From assembly GCA_900317945.1 (NCBI GenBank), contig ONIT01000013.1, positions 1 to 37,715 of the forward strand: DNA of 37,715 bases, written 5' to 3'. Each line of letters starts with the position of its first letter. Positions within the stretch are counted from its first letter, which is position 1. The stretch comes from an uncultured Pseudomonadota bacterium (lineage in GTDB: Bacteria; Pseudomonadota; Gammaproteobacteria; Enterobacterales; Succinivibrionaceae). Shown here one piece after another: positions 17,871-25,905 of the stretch. Made by a program: the position numbers and the translations under genes. The notes beneath the pieces were generated by a model that was not told where the DNA came from, did not search any database, and worked only from the letters and a program-made list of their open reading frames with translations.

Positions 17871-18664
17871 CAGAGAAGAGAGAAGACAGGGCTCTGGACG
17901 TGACCGGGCAGATATCACGCCAGCCGTCCGTAAGGGGCTTTGTCTCCATGCCGGACAACGTTCTTTCTGACAATCTGCTGCGCGCCGAAAGCAGCCCAGC
18001 TGCGGCTGAAAGCGCTGCCCCTGAGGGAAAATCACCGGCAGGAGGCCGCAGGAAGGGCTGGAAGTCCGTGCTCTTTTCCCAGAAGGGCATCGGCTGGCTG
18101 GTGCTCCTCGCGCTCAACATCTTCATCGTCGTCATGCACCTTACCCTGCCGGCCTTTGATCTGACCGCGCACGGCTGGCTGTCCGTGGACTACCTCATCG
18201 GCGATTTCCACCACGCCTCGGCCTGGCACCTCATAGTCAACCTCATATCGCTTGATCTTATTTTCCTGACCTTTCCGGTAAAGTGCTACGGCACCTCTAT
18301 CGTAATCAGGTTCATGATTCTCAACTACCTGACCAATATCGGCATAGGCATGCTGTGCACCGACAGCTTCAGGTACTACTACGGCATTTCGGGAGCGCTG
18401 CACGGGCTCTTCATCCTGAGCGCCTTCTACAACTCGATTTCCCGCCACTGGATCTGGGCCGAGCTGCTGCTCGCTGCGGCGCTCGTAAAGATCCTGCTGG
18501 AGAACCTCACAGGCCTCAGCCCGTTCGAGATGTTCAGCAACCTCACTACAGTGAAGACCATGAAGGAGGCCCACCTTATCGGCATCATCATGACCGTTCC
18601 TGTTGTAATCCTTGAGCAGATCCTGATTAAGATCACCGGCTACCGGAAAGTCTACTTCAGATAG
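17867..18664 (+). CDS. rhomboid-family intramembrane serine protease, rhombosortase-like
   Basis: The 265-residue product has a polar N-terminal tail of about 60 residues, then about six membrane segments. The catalytic serine motif GISGALHG (serine near 175) and the histidine in EAHLIG (near 236) form the rhomboid dyad. The GxSGxxHG form, plus AWHLIVNL earlier, resembles rhombosortases, which process proteins bearing GlyGly-CTERM tails. No such substrate is encoded in this window. I take the ATG at 17867, overlapping the upstream stop by 4 bases (translational coupling). An internal ATG at 17948, with AAGGGG 10 bases before it, is an alternative that would remove 27 residues of the tail. Confidence 0.8.
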   Translation: MTEKREDRALDVTGQISRQPSVRGFVSMPDNVLSDNLLRAESSPAAAESAAPEGKSPAGGRRKGWKSVLFSQKGIGWLVLLALNIFIVVMHLTLPAFDLTAHGWLSVDYLIGDFHHASAWHLIVNLISLDLIFLTFPVKCYGTSIVIRFMILNYLTNIGIGMLCTDSFRYYYGISGALHGLFILSAFYNSISRHWIWAELLLAAALVKILLENLTGLSPFEMFSNLTTVKTMKEAHLIGIIMTVPVVILEQILIKITGYRKVYFR

Positions 18665-18695
18665 GAAAATGGCGGGGACCTGCCAGACACAATAA

Positions 18696-18735
18696 AGCGC
18701 GCCGTTCCGCGACACAGAACGGCGCGCTCTGTTTT
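18696..18735. terminator. bidirectional terminator between the rhomboid gene and pyrF
   Basis: An 11-bp stem AGCGCGCCGTT/AACGGCGCGCT with an 11-base loop. On the plus strand CTGTTTT follows; on the minus strand TTTATTGTG follows. It can end both converging transcripts. Confidence 0.85.
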
Positions 18736-18786
18736 CAGGGAGCCGGAAGATCAGCCCGTCAGGTCAGGGGCCATCCTGCCGCAGCG

Positions 18787-19500
18787 CTACTCAGCAGCAG
18801 TCAGATTCTCGATGGAGCTGTTGATCTGCCTGAGGACTCCTGCAGGATCGTCAGATCTGGTGATAGGACGCCCAATTACCAGGTAGTCGGATCCGGCCTG
18901 AACGGCAGCCTCAGGAGTGAATATGCGCTTCTGATCGCCCCTGTCCGTTCCCTTGGGCCTGATGCCTGGGGTAACCAGCCTGAAATCAGGGCCTACCACC
19001 CTCCTCAGATCAGCGGCCTCCATGGCAGAACATACGACACCGTCAAGACCGGAGCCCAGGGCAAGAGTTGCAAGCCGGAGGACCTGATCGCGCACGGAGC
19101 CGGTTACTCCGGTGGTGTCAAGCTGCGGCTCGTCAATCGAGGTAAGCACGGTTACGCCGAGTAGGAGCGGGCGCTTCTCCGGCGGGAACTGCGAGGCGGC
19201 CTCAACGGCTGCCTTGAGCATAAGCGGTCCGCCTGCGGCATGGACGGTAAGCATTTTCACCCCAAGGGAGGCAGCTGAGCGCACTGCGCCGGCAACGGTG
19301 TTGGGGATATCATAGAACTTGAGGTCAAGGAATACCCCGAAGCCCTTTTCTGTCAGAGACTTGACGAAGTCAGGACCCAATTTAGTGAACATCTGGAGAC
19401 CAACCTTGAGCAGGCAGTCCTCAGGCTTTACCAGCGAAACGAACTGTTCCGCGTCTTCTCTTCTGTCATAGTCAAGAGCAACTATTACCCTGGGATTCAT
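18787..19500 (-). CDS. pyrF: orotidine 5'-phosphate decarboxylase
   Basis: The 237-residue enzyme makes UMP from OMP, the last step of pyrimidine synthesis. The catalytic DLKFYD (Asp59, Lys61, Asp64) is present, as are VTPGIRP and the phosphate-binding YLVIGRPITRSDDP near the C-terminus. Length equals the usual about 240. AGAGG lies 8 bases before the ATG. It follows lapB by only 12 bases, the same lapA-lapB-pyrF order as in E. coli, so it is probably cotranscribed. Confidence 0.98.
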   Translation of the reverse strand: MNPRVIVALDYDRREDAEQFVSLVKPEDCLLKVGLQMFTKLGPDFVKSLTEKGFGVFLDLKFYDIPNTVAGAVRSAASLGVKMLTVHAAGGPLMLKAAVEAASQFPPEKRPLLLGVTVLTSIDEPQLDTTGVTGSVRDQVLRLATLALGSGLDGVVCSAMEAADLRRVVGPDFRLVTPGIRPKGTDRGDQKRIFTPEAAVQAGSDYLVIGRPITRSDDPAGVLRQINSSIENLTAAE

Positions 19501-19512
19501 TAAAACCTCTGA

Positions 19513-20685
19513 TTAACCGCTTACAAACCTGTCGTCGGGCCTTACCGTCGACCACCGCCCGCACTTCGGGCATCTCCAGAACAGGTACTTTGAGACATAG
19601 CCGCATGAACGGCAGCAGTACTTGTCCTTAACATCAAATCTTGCCTCAATTATACTCACCAGATAGCTCATGGTATCCATGACTTCCGGATCGCTCCCGC
19701 CCTTGCCGGCGAGCTCGAGAAACCTTGAGAGCATCAGCACATTGGGATTTTCCCTGAGATAGCCGATGGCGAGCTTCCTCGCTCCGATCTCATCGCCCCT
19801 CGCCCTGAGGCAGCGCACCAGCTCGGCCGCGACCGCGGCCGAGAAGCTGACCGCAAACCAGCGCATCAGGATCCTTATATACTCAGGGCTGTTCTCCGGC
19901 TTCTGGAAGCAGGCCGCGAGCACCGGGATGCAGAACATGACGCAGTCAGGCTGCGCCTCAGACGCCAGGTCAATGGTCTGCCTTGCGGCAGTGTAGTCCT
20001 TCTCCGCAAGGTAGAGCTTTGCCTCGCAGAAGATTGCCCTGAAGCATTTCGGATCTATTTCAAGCGCGCGCCGGTAATGCTCTACGGCAGTCTCATAGCT
20101 CCCCGCCTCGGCTGAGGCGTCGGCGAGCTCGCAGTGATAGTTGGCGAGGGCCTTCACCCGCTCAGGGCTCGTGAGCAGATCGCGGAACTTCTCGCTGTAC
20201 ATTATCGCCCTGTCCCACTCCCTGAGCTGCTCGGAGATGCGGATCAGCGTCTCTGCAGCCTCCTTCTTCCTGCCGGGGCTTTTGAGGAGCCTCTGCAGCA
20301 CAGGTATGGAGCGGTCAAAGACGCGCAGCGCGAGAAAGTCCATGGCGAGCGCGTAGTCAGCCTCGTCGCGCTGCTGCTGGCTCAGGTTCTCCAGGGCAAG
20401 AAGGTTCTGGTGGATGCGTACGGCCTTGTCAATCTCGCCTTTCCTCCGGAAGAGGACGCCAAGGGAAATCTGCAGGTCAAAGGTGTCGCGCTCAAGAGGG
20501 AGGACTCGGGTCAGTATGTCGACCGCCTTGTCAGCCTCATCATTAAGCAGATAGTTTACACCGGCAGCGTACTCCCGCCGGTGCCTGAGATGAAAGAATC
20601 CGCTTCTTCTTCCCGATTCCCTCCGGCCGATGAACCAGCCGTAAAGGACGGCAACCGGGAGAAGAAGGAAGAGAAGCTCAAGCAT
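19513..20685 (-). CDS. lapB: lipopolysaccharide assembly protein LapB
   Basis: The 390-residue product (E. coli 389) has an N-terminal membrane anchor MLELLFLLLPVAVLYGWFIGRR, a series of TPR repeats (about 45-330), and a C-terminal rubredoxin-like zinc module with CRSCG and CPKCG. LapB works with FtsH to control LpxC degradation and so LPS synthesis. I chose the ATG at 20685, which matches the E. coli start; an in-frame ATG at 20748 would put 21 polar residues ahead of the anchor, inside lapA. It overlaps the lapA stop by 8 bases, so translation is probably coupled. Confidence 0.96.
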   Translation of the reverse strand: MLELLFLLLPVAVLYGWFIGRRESGRRSGFFHLRHRREYAAGVNYLLNDEADKAVDILTRVLPLERDTFDLQISLGVLFRRKGEIDKAVRIHQNLLALENLSQQQRDEADYALAMDFLALRVFDRSIPVLQRLLKSPGRKKEAAETLIRISEQLREWDRAIMYSEKFRDLLTSPERVKALANYHCELADASAEAGSYETAVEHYRRALEIDPKCFRAIFCEAKLYLAEKDYTAARQTIDLASEAQPDCVMFCIPVLAACFQKPENSPEYIRILMRWFAVSFSAAVAAELVRCLRARGDEIGARKLAIGYLRENPNVLMLSRFLELAGKGGSDPEVMDTMSYLVSIIEARFDVKDKYCCRSCGYVSKYLFWRCPKCGRWSTVRPDDRFVSG

Positions 20686-21100
20686 CTGCCGGCTTTGCGC
20701 CAGCCTCCCCGGATTCAGCCGGCTTGTCAGCAGCGTCTGCTGAAGCATCTTTCTTCTTTATCGGCTCGGTCTTAACCAGCTTTGCCGCCGTAGCGCAGTG
20801 GATGGCTGCCTCATCAGCCTTCTTCTGCTCATCCTCTGCCTTGTCCCTGGCCTCATAGGCACGAAGGCGCCTTCTGAGGGAAAGGCAGCGCAGCCAGAGG
20901 ACAGAAAGCTGCCAGGCGGCGAAGAGGAGGGCGATGAGGAAGCCGGCTCCGAACCAGATAGCCATGAGCGTTGACTGCGGCATTGAAACCTTGGCCGCGA
21001 TGAAGTCAAAGTCGATTACCTGCGGGTTGGCACCGCCTATGAGCATGCCGGCCGCTATGATGAGAACCAGTCCGATAAGATATATGAGAGCCTTGATCAT
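20678..21100 (-). CDS. lapA: lipopolysaccharide assembly protein LapA (DUF1049)
   Basis: The 140-residue product has two membrane segments (about 3-22 and 43-66), flanking the short loop NPQVIDFDFIAAKVSMPQS typical of LapA. A coiled cytoplasmic tail follows, then an Ala/Lys/Asp-rich low-complexity end (about residues 100-140) that E. coli LapA lacks. LapA is the membrane partner of LapB. The Shine-Dalgarno is weak (GGCGGC). A promoter with a perfect TATAAT lies 120 bases upstream. Confidence 0.9.
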   Translation of the reverse strand: MIKALIYLIGLVLIIAAGMLIGGANPQVIDFDFIAAKVSMPQSTLMAIWFGAGFLIALLFAAWQLSVLWLRCLSLRRRLRAYEARDKAEDEQKKADEAAIHCATAAKLVKTEPIKKKDASADAADKPAESGEAGAKPADA

Positions 21101-21222
21101 AATTGCCGCCGATGTCCTGAAATCTGAAAAATGACAGTTGTACCCTGCCGGCCCTGCCGCAGAAAAGCTCCCCGGAAGCCTGTCCGGGAGAACAGCCGCG
21201 CGGTGTGCCGCAGATACTGCTT

Positions 21223-21251
21223 ATTATAAGACAAAACAGGCTGATCTTGAA
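21223..21251 (-). promoter_or_regulatory. promoter of lapA-lapB-pyrF
   Basis: On the minus strand, TTCAAG at 21246-21251, a 17-base spacer, TATAAT at 21223-21228. It lies between the end of ihfB and lapA, giving the LPS-control genes their own start near 21216. Confidence 0.65.
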
Positions 21252-21314
21252 TGAACACGAAACCGGCAGTCAGGCCGCCATGCTCCGGAATTCAGGACAG
21301 GCGGCAGGGAATGC

Positions 21315-21800
21315 CTATTCAGAGTCAGCGGATGAGAGAGAGCTTTTCTTTCTCGGCCTGCCGGGACGTGGCCTGTCAGCATCAAAGGCGCCATACATGC
21401 CGGATGCAGAGGGATCGCCGTCAGCGTCTCTCCTTTTTGCCCGCCTCTCGGCCGACTTGGCAGCCCGCTCGGAGCGAAGGCGCTTGGCCTTCTCGAGTGC
21501 CTCGGCAGCCTCAGGATGGTTGGAGATATCGACTCTTTCCCGGAGCTCGCGCCCTGTACGGAAATTAACGACTTTGGTCTCGCCAATCTCGACTATCTTG
21601 CCAGTGCTCGGATTCCTGCCGGAACGCGCGCGTCTTTTCCTGACAGTCAGACTGCCGAAACCTCTTATTTCGATTTTGTCGCCGTCTGCCAGAGCTTCGG
21701 TGATGCGATCCAGCATCAGTCTTACGGCGTCTTCAATTACATTCTGCGAGAAACACGGATTCCGAAGCACAAGCTCATTGATGAGCTCTGATCTCGTCAT
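21315..21800 (-). CDS. ihfB: integration host factor beta subunit with a basic AT-hook tail
   Basis: Residues 1-95 are a normal IHF-beta: MTRSELINELV, IEIRGFGSL, then the DNA-intercalating arm with RNPSTG, ending near RELRERVDIS. E. coli IHF-beta stops at 94. Here about 66 more residues follow: a lysine/arginine-rich helical stretch (about 98-124), a Gly/Ser/Asp linker, and PRPGRPRKK (about 144-152), an AT-hook core, before a serine-rich end. IHF bends DNA as a heterodimer with IHF-alpha (not in this window). The position downstream of rpsA, with lapA after it, is conserved in gammaproteobacteria. GGGA precedes the ATG by 10 bases. Confidence 0.95.
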   Translation of the reverse strand: MTRSELINELVLRNPCFSQNVIEDAVRLMLDRITEALADGDKIEIRGFGSLTVRKRRARSGRNPSTGKIVEIGETKVVNFRTGRELRERVDISNHPEAAEALEKAKRLRSERAAKSAERRAKRRDADGDPSASGMYGAFDADRPRPGRPRKKSSLSSADSE

Positions 21801-21953
21801 TTAAATCTATCCCTGAAAACCGGAAAACATTGTCCCATATGCAGAACGCCAGATTTACTCATACCGGCTCATCTGCATAATCTCGACGGCATCATGCCAT
21901 CTACGGTATAAAACAAAAAAAATTTACGGATAAAATCCCTATTCCGCTGTTTC

Positions 21954-21982
21954 AGTATACATTAGAGCACCAAAATTTTCAA
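21954..21982 (-). promoter_or_regulatory. promoter of ihfB
   Basis: On the minus strand, TTGAAA at 21977-21982, a 17-base spacer, TATACT at 21954-21959. The start near 21947 gives an AT-rich leader of about 145 bases. Confidence 0.65.
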
Positions 21983-22334
21983 CGCAGTTAAATGCAGCCC
22001 GATGATGAAAATGCTCAATATAAGAGACGCAGATCAAGCAATTGGCGTTTTATATATATAAAACCATATCTGCCGAACAATAAGGCAAATACAGATGCAG
22101 ACTAGAAAATTATTTAAGAAAGAGCAGGAAATTTATTAAGAAAATAAATTTATTTTTTAATTATCCTGTTCAGCAGGACAGATTTTTTAAATTTTTCAAA
22201 GATGGTCAGAAAAATAAACCCATAACGGGACGCCTCACCGGCTGCCCTGCCCGCGGCAGAAAGCCATGTGACGGTGATATAGGTATCTGAACACGGCAGA
22301 GCCAGGCGGGAATTGGACTTTACATATCAGGAGC
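21983..22334. other. AT-rich gene-free region between rpsA and ihfB
   Basis: About 350 bases without a supportable gene, markedly AT-rich in a GC-rich neighbourhood. It holds the IHF-like site, an 18-base perfect palindrome GTTTTATATATATAAAAC (22047-22064), an inverted repeat AAATTTATT/AATAAATTT (22129-22151), and a CTGTTC/GGACAG hairpin with ATTTTTT behind it on the plus strand (about 22168-22190). The last looks like an intrinsic terminator with no visible upstream plus-strand gene. Confidence 0.6.
22032..22044 (+). promoter_or_regulatory. IHF-like binding site upstream of ihfB
   Basis: GATCAAGCAATTG matches the IHF consensus WATCAANNNNTTR at all but the first base. It stands about 50 bases upstream of the ihfB -35. 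E. coli ihfB is repressed by IHF, so autoregulation is a reasonable inference. Confidence 0.4.
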
Positions 22335-22363
22335 AAAAAATCCGGGCCACAGGAGCCCGGATT
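22335..22363 (-). terminator. rho-independent terminator of rpsA
   Basis: On the minus strand AATCCGGGC pairs with GCCCGGATT across a 7-base loop, followed directly by TTTTG. It is about 30 bases after the rpsA stop. Confidence 0.93.
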
Positions 22364-22392
22364 CATATCAGTTCAGAACGTCTGACTGCTGA

Positions 22393-24090
22393 TTACTCAG
22401 CCTTCTGTGCGTTCTTGAAGGCCTCAGCCATTGCGTTCGGAGCGGCAACCTGGGGCTGGCGGCTGTTGACAGACTCAATGGCAGCCTTGTCATCAGCCTC
22501 GTCCTTGGCACGGATGGAGAGGGAAATCTGGCGGTTCTTGCGGTCAACGCCCATGAACTTGGCCTCAACTTCCTGATCCTTGCTGAGAACGGTGGTTGCA
22601 TCCTCAACACGCTCCTGAGAAACATCGGAAGCGCGGATGTAGCCCTCAACGCCGTCAGCGAGCTCAACAACAGCGCCCTTGGCGTCAACAGAGGTAACCT
22701 TGCCCTTGACAACGCTGCCGCGGCGATGCATTGATACGTAGTTGTTGAACGGATCATCCTCGAGCTGCTTGATGCCGAGGGAGATTCTCTCCATGTCGGC
22801 ATGAACCTGCATTACGACAGCCTCGACCTCATCACCCTTCTTGTACTTGCGTACAGCCTCCTCGCCGGGAACGGTCCAGGAGATGTCGGAAAGGTGAACA
22901 AGTCCGTCGATTCCGCCGTCAAGGCCGACGAAAATACCGAAGTCAGTGATTGACTTGATCTTGCCGGAAACCTTGTCGCCCTTGTTGTGGGTGGCAGCGA
23001 ACTGCTCCCAGGGATTGGGCTTGCACTGCTTGAGACCGAGGGAAATGCGGCGCTTCTCCTCATCGATGTCGAGAACCTGTACCTGAACGGTATCGCCGAC
23101 ATTGACAACCTTGGAAGGATGGATGTTCTTGTTGGTCCAGTCCATCTCGGAGACGTGTACGAGACCCTCAACGCCCTCCTCGACCTCAACGAAGCAGCCG
23201 TAGTCGGTAAGGTTGGATACCTTGCCGGTGATCTTGGTGCCGACAGGGTAGCGCTTGGCAATATCAACCCAGGGATCAGCGCCGAGCTGCTTGAGTCCGA
23301 GAGATACACGGGTACGCTCACGGTCAAACTTCAGGACCTTGACCTCAATCTCGTCGCCGACATTGACGATCTCGGAAGGATGCTTGACGCGCTTCCAGGC
23401 CATATCAGTGATGTGGAGAAGTCCGTCAACGCCGCCGAGGTCAACGAATGCGCCGTAGTCGGTGAGGTTCTTGACGATACCCTTGACGACCTGGCCTTCC
23501 TCGAGGTTGGCGAGAAGCTTCTCTCTCTCAGCGCTGTTGGCGTTCTCGAGAACATCCCTGCGGGAAACAACGACGTTGTTGCGCTGGGGATCGATCTTCT
23601 TGACGCGGAACTCGAGCTCCTTGCCCTCGAGATGGGAAACGTCCTTGACAGGACGTACATCTACGAGAGAGCCAGGGAGGAATGCGCGGATGCCGGCGAT
23701 GTCAACAGTAAAGCCGCCCTTGACCTTGCCGTTGATGACACCAATGACATTGGTTCCTTCGTCAGCAGCTTTCTGGAGCTTGTCCCAAGCCTCAAGCTTC
23801 TTGGCCTTCTCGCGTGAAGTCTGAGTCTCGCCGCTTCCGTTGTCGATAGCCTCGAGAACAACAGGAACCTCGTCGCCGACACTTACCTCAAGCTCGCCGG
23901 CAGCGTTCTTGAACTGCTCGACGGGGATGAAGGACTCGGTCTTGAGACCGGTGTCGATAACAACGTACTTCTCGTTGATCATTGAGACCTTGCCGGTTTC
24001 CGGCTTGTCGGTCTGTGCGCTCTTCCTGGTAGCGGAAGAAGCCTTGGCGAACGGGGTAGCTTCAAAAAGCTCTGCAAAAGATTCAGCCAT
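22393..24090 (-). CDS. rpsA: 30S ribosomal protein S1
   Basis: The 565-residue product (E. coli 557) has six S1 RNA-binding repeats, recognisable by [63 protein letters not shown] and [15 protein letters not shown]. It ends [11 protein letters not shown], as in enterobacteria. S1 brings mRNAs with weak ribosome binding sites to the 30S subunit. I chose the ATG at 24090 ([10 protein letters not shown], the family start); a longer reading frame to 24258 would run through the promoters. No Shine-Dalgarno precedes the ATG, only AU-rich sequence, as in E. coli rpsA, where S1 controls its own translation. Confidence 0.98.
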   Translation of the reverse strand: MAESFAELFEATPFAKASSATRKSAQTDKPETGKVSMINEKYVVIDTGLKTESFIPVEQFKNAAGELEVSVGDEVPVVLEAIDNGSGETQTSREKAKKLEAWDKLQKAADEGTNVIGVINGKVKGGFTVDIAGIRAFLPGSLVDVRPVKDVSHLEGKELEFRVKKIDPQRNNVVVSRRDVLENANSAEREKLLANLEEGQVVKGIVKNLTDYGAFVDLGGVDGLLHITDMAWKRVKHPSEIVNVGDEIEVKVLKFDRERTRVSLGLKQLGADPWVDIAKRYPVGTKITGKVSNLTDYGCFVEVEEGVEGLVHVSEMDWTNKNIHPSKVVNVGDTVQVQVLDIDEEKRRISLGLKQCKPNPWEQFAATHNKGDKVSGKIKSITDFGIFVGLDGGIDGLVHLSDISWTVPGEEAVRKYKKGDEVEAVVMQVHADMERISLGIKQLEDDPFNNYVSMHRRGSVVKGKVTSVDAKGAVVELADGVEGYIRASDVSQERVEDATTVLSKDQEVEAKFMGVDRKNRQISLSIRAKDEADDKAAIESVNSRQPQVAAPNAMAEAFKNAQKAE

Positions 24091-24205
24091 ATTTAAAAGT
24101 TGAAAAAAATTTGATTGATAAAAAATTTGGGACCGCATCTGCGGCCCGCACCCAGCCGCCCCATGGCGGCAAGCGGCGGGCTGCTGAGAGTCCGCCGCAT
24201 AATCT
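24091..24205 (-). promoter_or_regulatory. structured rpsA leader without Shine-Dalgarno
   Basis: The predicted transcript contains GCCGCC-ATGG-GGCGGC (about 24161-24176). A second hairpin, GGG-CCGCA/TGCGG-T-CCC (about 24131-24149), is followed by AAATTTTTT, so it resembles an intrinsic terminator. About 40 bases of A/T-rich sequence then lead to the ATG. A hairpin stack plus an AU-rich, SD-less start is the known design of gammaproteobacterial rpsA autoregulation; the T-run suggests possible attenuation in addition. Confidence 0.55.
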
Positions 24206-24209
24206 GACG

Positions 24210-24258
24210 ATTGTATCACACAATGAGAGTATTTACAAGGCGAAAACCAAACCGTCAA
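24210..24258 (-). promoter_or_regulatory. two overlapping promoters of rpsA
   Basis: On the minus strand the distal promoter has TTGACG (24253-24258), a 17-base spacer and TAAATA (24230-24235). The proximal promoter has TTGTAA (24233-24238), a 17-base spacer and TACAAT (24210-24215). Both lie between cmk and rpsA. Confidence 0.65.
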
Positions 24259-24282
24259 TGCTTTCCGGACAGCCGGATGGGA

Positions 24283-24963
24283 TCAGGAGCAGAGGCCCTT
24301 TTCCCTCGCGAGAGAGAGGACTTTCTCAACCTCCTCGTCAATGCTCATCCCGGTTGAGTCGATGACGAGAGCGTCGTCAGCGGGCTTCAGGGGAGCGACC
24401 GCGCGGGTCCTGTCGCGGTGATCCCTCTCGGCGATCTCCGCAAGGATTTTCTCATAGTCCGCAGGCTTCCCCCTTGCCTCAAGCTGCCTTACGCGGCGCC
24501 TTGCCCTCTCCTCGCAGGAGGCGTCCAGGAAGATCTTGACCTCGGCGTCAGGGAAGACCACGGTGCCCATGTCGCGCCCGTCAGCGACGAGCCCCGGTGC
24601 GGCGCGGAACATTCTCTGCCGCTCGAGGAGCGCCTTCCTCACCGCGGGAACCGCGGCGACTTTGCTCGCCGCGGCGCCGGTCTCCTCGGTGCGGATCTGC
24701 GAGGAGATGTCCTTTCCTGAAAGGACGGTCAGCACTCCGTCGTCAGCCGGAACGAAGCTCAGATCAAGGGAGAGCGCCAGCTTCTCAAGGCTTGCAGAGT
24801 CTGCGAGATCCGTCCCGCTCTGAAGCGCCGCGTAGGCAAGCACGCGGTAGATCGCGCCTGAGTCAAGGATATGATAGTGAAGTGTGTCCGCAATCCTCTT
24901 GCAGACAGTGCCCTTGCCCGATCCGCCGGGACCGTCGACCGCTATTACAGGAACTTTGCTCAT
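24283..24963 (-). CDS. cmk: cytidylate kinase
   Basis: The 226-residue enzyme (E. coli 227) phosphorylates CMP and d[23 protein letters not shown] carries the P-loop, LDSGAIYR the substrate site, and [15 protein letters not shown] is the family hallmark. I chose the ATG at 24963, which begins at the family N-terminus and has GGAGC 5 bases upstream; an in-frame start at 25062 would add 33 arginine-rich residues without support. It is followed by rpsA, the conserved cmk-rpsA order. A TAGAAT -10 candidate lies near 24993-24998 without a good -35. Confidence 0.97.
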   Translation of the reverse strand: MSKVPVIAVDGPGGSGKGTVCKRIADTLHYHILDSGAIYRVLAYAALQSGTDLADSASLEKLALSLDLSFVPADDGVLTVLSGKDISSQIRTEETGAAASKVAAVPAVRKALLERQRMFRAAPGLVADGRDMGTVVFPDAEVKIFLDASCEERARRRVRQLEARGKPADYEKILAEIAERDHRDRTRAVAPLKPADDALVIDSTGMSIDEEVEKVLSLAREKGLCS

Positions 24964-25096
24964 TTTTGCTCCGTTTGATGACAATTGCGGAAATTCTAAT
25001 ACATTCCGGCGAAAAAGGCTGAGCGGGCAGGGCTTCCGCAGGCGCCGGCGGCGCTCAGGCATTCTGCCGGGAATGATACCGGCTGCCGGCCTTTTC

Positions 25097-25105
25097 TGAT
25101 AAAAT
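25097..25105 (+). promoter_or_regulatory. extended -10 promoter of ribA
   Basis: TG-A-TAAAAT; no convincing -35. The start near 25112 gives a leader of about 110 bases. Confidence 0.5.
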
Positions 25106-25115
25106 CATGTATCTG

Positions 25116-25187
25116 TCCGGGGAGATGAGACAGCCCAGAGAGCGGCCGTCTCCCGGATCTGAAATTGTCCATCAGGCGCGCAGCGCC
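25116..25187 (+). promoter_or_regulatory. structured leader of ribA
   Basis: TCCGGGGAGA at 25116-25125 pairs with TCTCCCGGA at 25149-25157 (9 bp with one bulged G). A compact GGCGC/GCGCC hairpin at 25175-25187 is followed by CTTTA. Conserved FMN riboswitch core bases are not recognised. Confidence 0.4.
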
Positions 25188-25221
25188 CTTTATTCGGAGG
25201 GGTCCGTCGCAAGACAGACCG

Positions 25222-25842
25222 ATGCACTTGGCAGGAAAAACAGACAATGACATCGAGCTCGTAGTCTCGGCTAATCTCCCGACCGCTTTCGGCACTTTCA
25301 GGATAACGGGCTTCAGCGATCATGTGTCAGGCAAGGAGCATGTCGCCCTTGTCATGGGCGATGTGACGACAGACGAGCCGGTGCTCCTCCGCATCCACTC
25401 CGAGTGCCTCACCGGCGACACGCTTTTCAGCCTCAAGTGCGACTGCGGCTTCCAGCTTGAGTCGGCGCTCGCCGCCATTTCCAAGGAAAAGAGAGGCGTT
25501 CTTCTCTATGTAAGGCAGGAGGGGCGCGGCATCGGCCTCATCAACAAGCTGAGGGCCTATGCGCTGCAGGACAAGGGGCTCGACACCTACGATGCGAACG
25601 TGGAGCTGGGCTTCAGGCCGGATGAGAGAAACTACGGCATCTGCGCCTCGATGATCCGCCTTCTCGGCATAAAGTCAGTCAAGCTCATGACCAACAACCC
25701 GGACAAGATCAACCAGCTTGAGGACCTCGGGATAAACGTTGCTGCCCGCGTTCCTCTTGAAGCCGGCCTCAACCGCTATAACAAGTCCTACCTGGAGACC
25801 AAGCTCCACCGCTTCAAGCACATGCTTACCGAGGTCGAGTAA
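25222..25842 (+). CDS. ribA: GTP cyclohydrolase II
   Basis: The 206-residue enzyme (E. coli 196) opens GTP in the first step of riboflavin synthesis. The zinc ligands are in [18 protein letters not shown] (Cys62, Cys73, Cys75). [20 protein letters not shown] and LMTNNPDKI are further family blocks. The start is uncertain. The ATG at 25222 fits the family length, but the only good Shine-Dalgarno, GGAGGGG at 25197-25203, is about 19 bases upstream, too far. A TTG at 25165 gives a longer frame that lies before that site. It is divergent from cmk and ends at a strong terminator. Confidence 0.95.
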   Translation: MHLAGKTDNDIELVVSANLPTAFGTFRITGFSDHVSGKEHVALVMGDVTTDEPVLLRIHSECLTGDTLFSLKCDCGFQLESALAAISKEKRGVLLYVRQEGRGIGLINKLRAYALQDKGLDTYDANVELGFRPDERNYGICASMIRLLGIKSVKLMTNNPDKINQLEDLGINVAARVPLEAGLNRYNKSYLETKLHRFKHMLTEVE

Positions 25843-25876
25843 CGTGGGCACAGGCTTATCAGAAACTGAATAGAGG

Positions 25877-25905
25877 ATGCGGCGCCAAGAGGCGCCGCAT
25901 CTGTT
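25877..25905. terminator. terminator between ribA and the aldo/keto reductase gene
   Basis: A 10-bp perfect stem ATGCGGCGCC/GGCGCCGCAT with an AAGA loop, followed by CTGTTTC on the plus strand. It overlaps the end of the converging minus-strand gene. A minus-strand T-run is lacking. Confidence 0.75.

Noticed and set aside
18032..18715. 227-codon minus-strand frame
   Set aside because: Antisense to the rhomboid gene and runs into the bidirectional terminator.
22987..23817. 276-codon plus-strand frame
   Set aside because: Antisense to the S1 repeats of rpsA; its periodic look reflects those repeats.
25106..25221. FMN riboswitch before ribA
   Set aside because: The leader has stems but not the conserved core segments of the RFN element.
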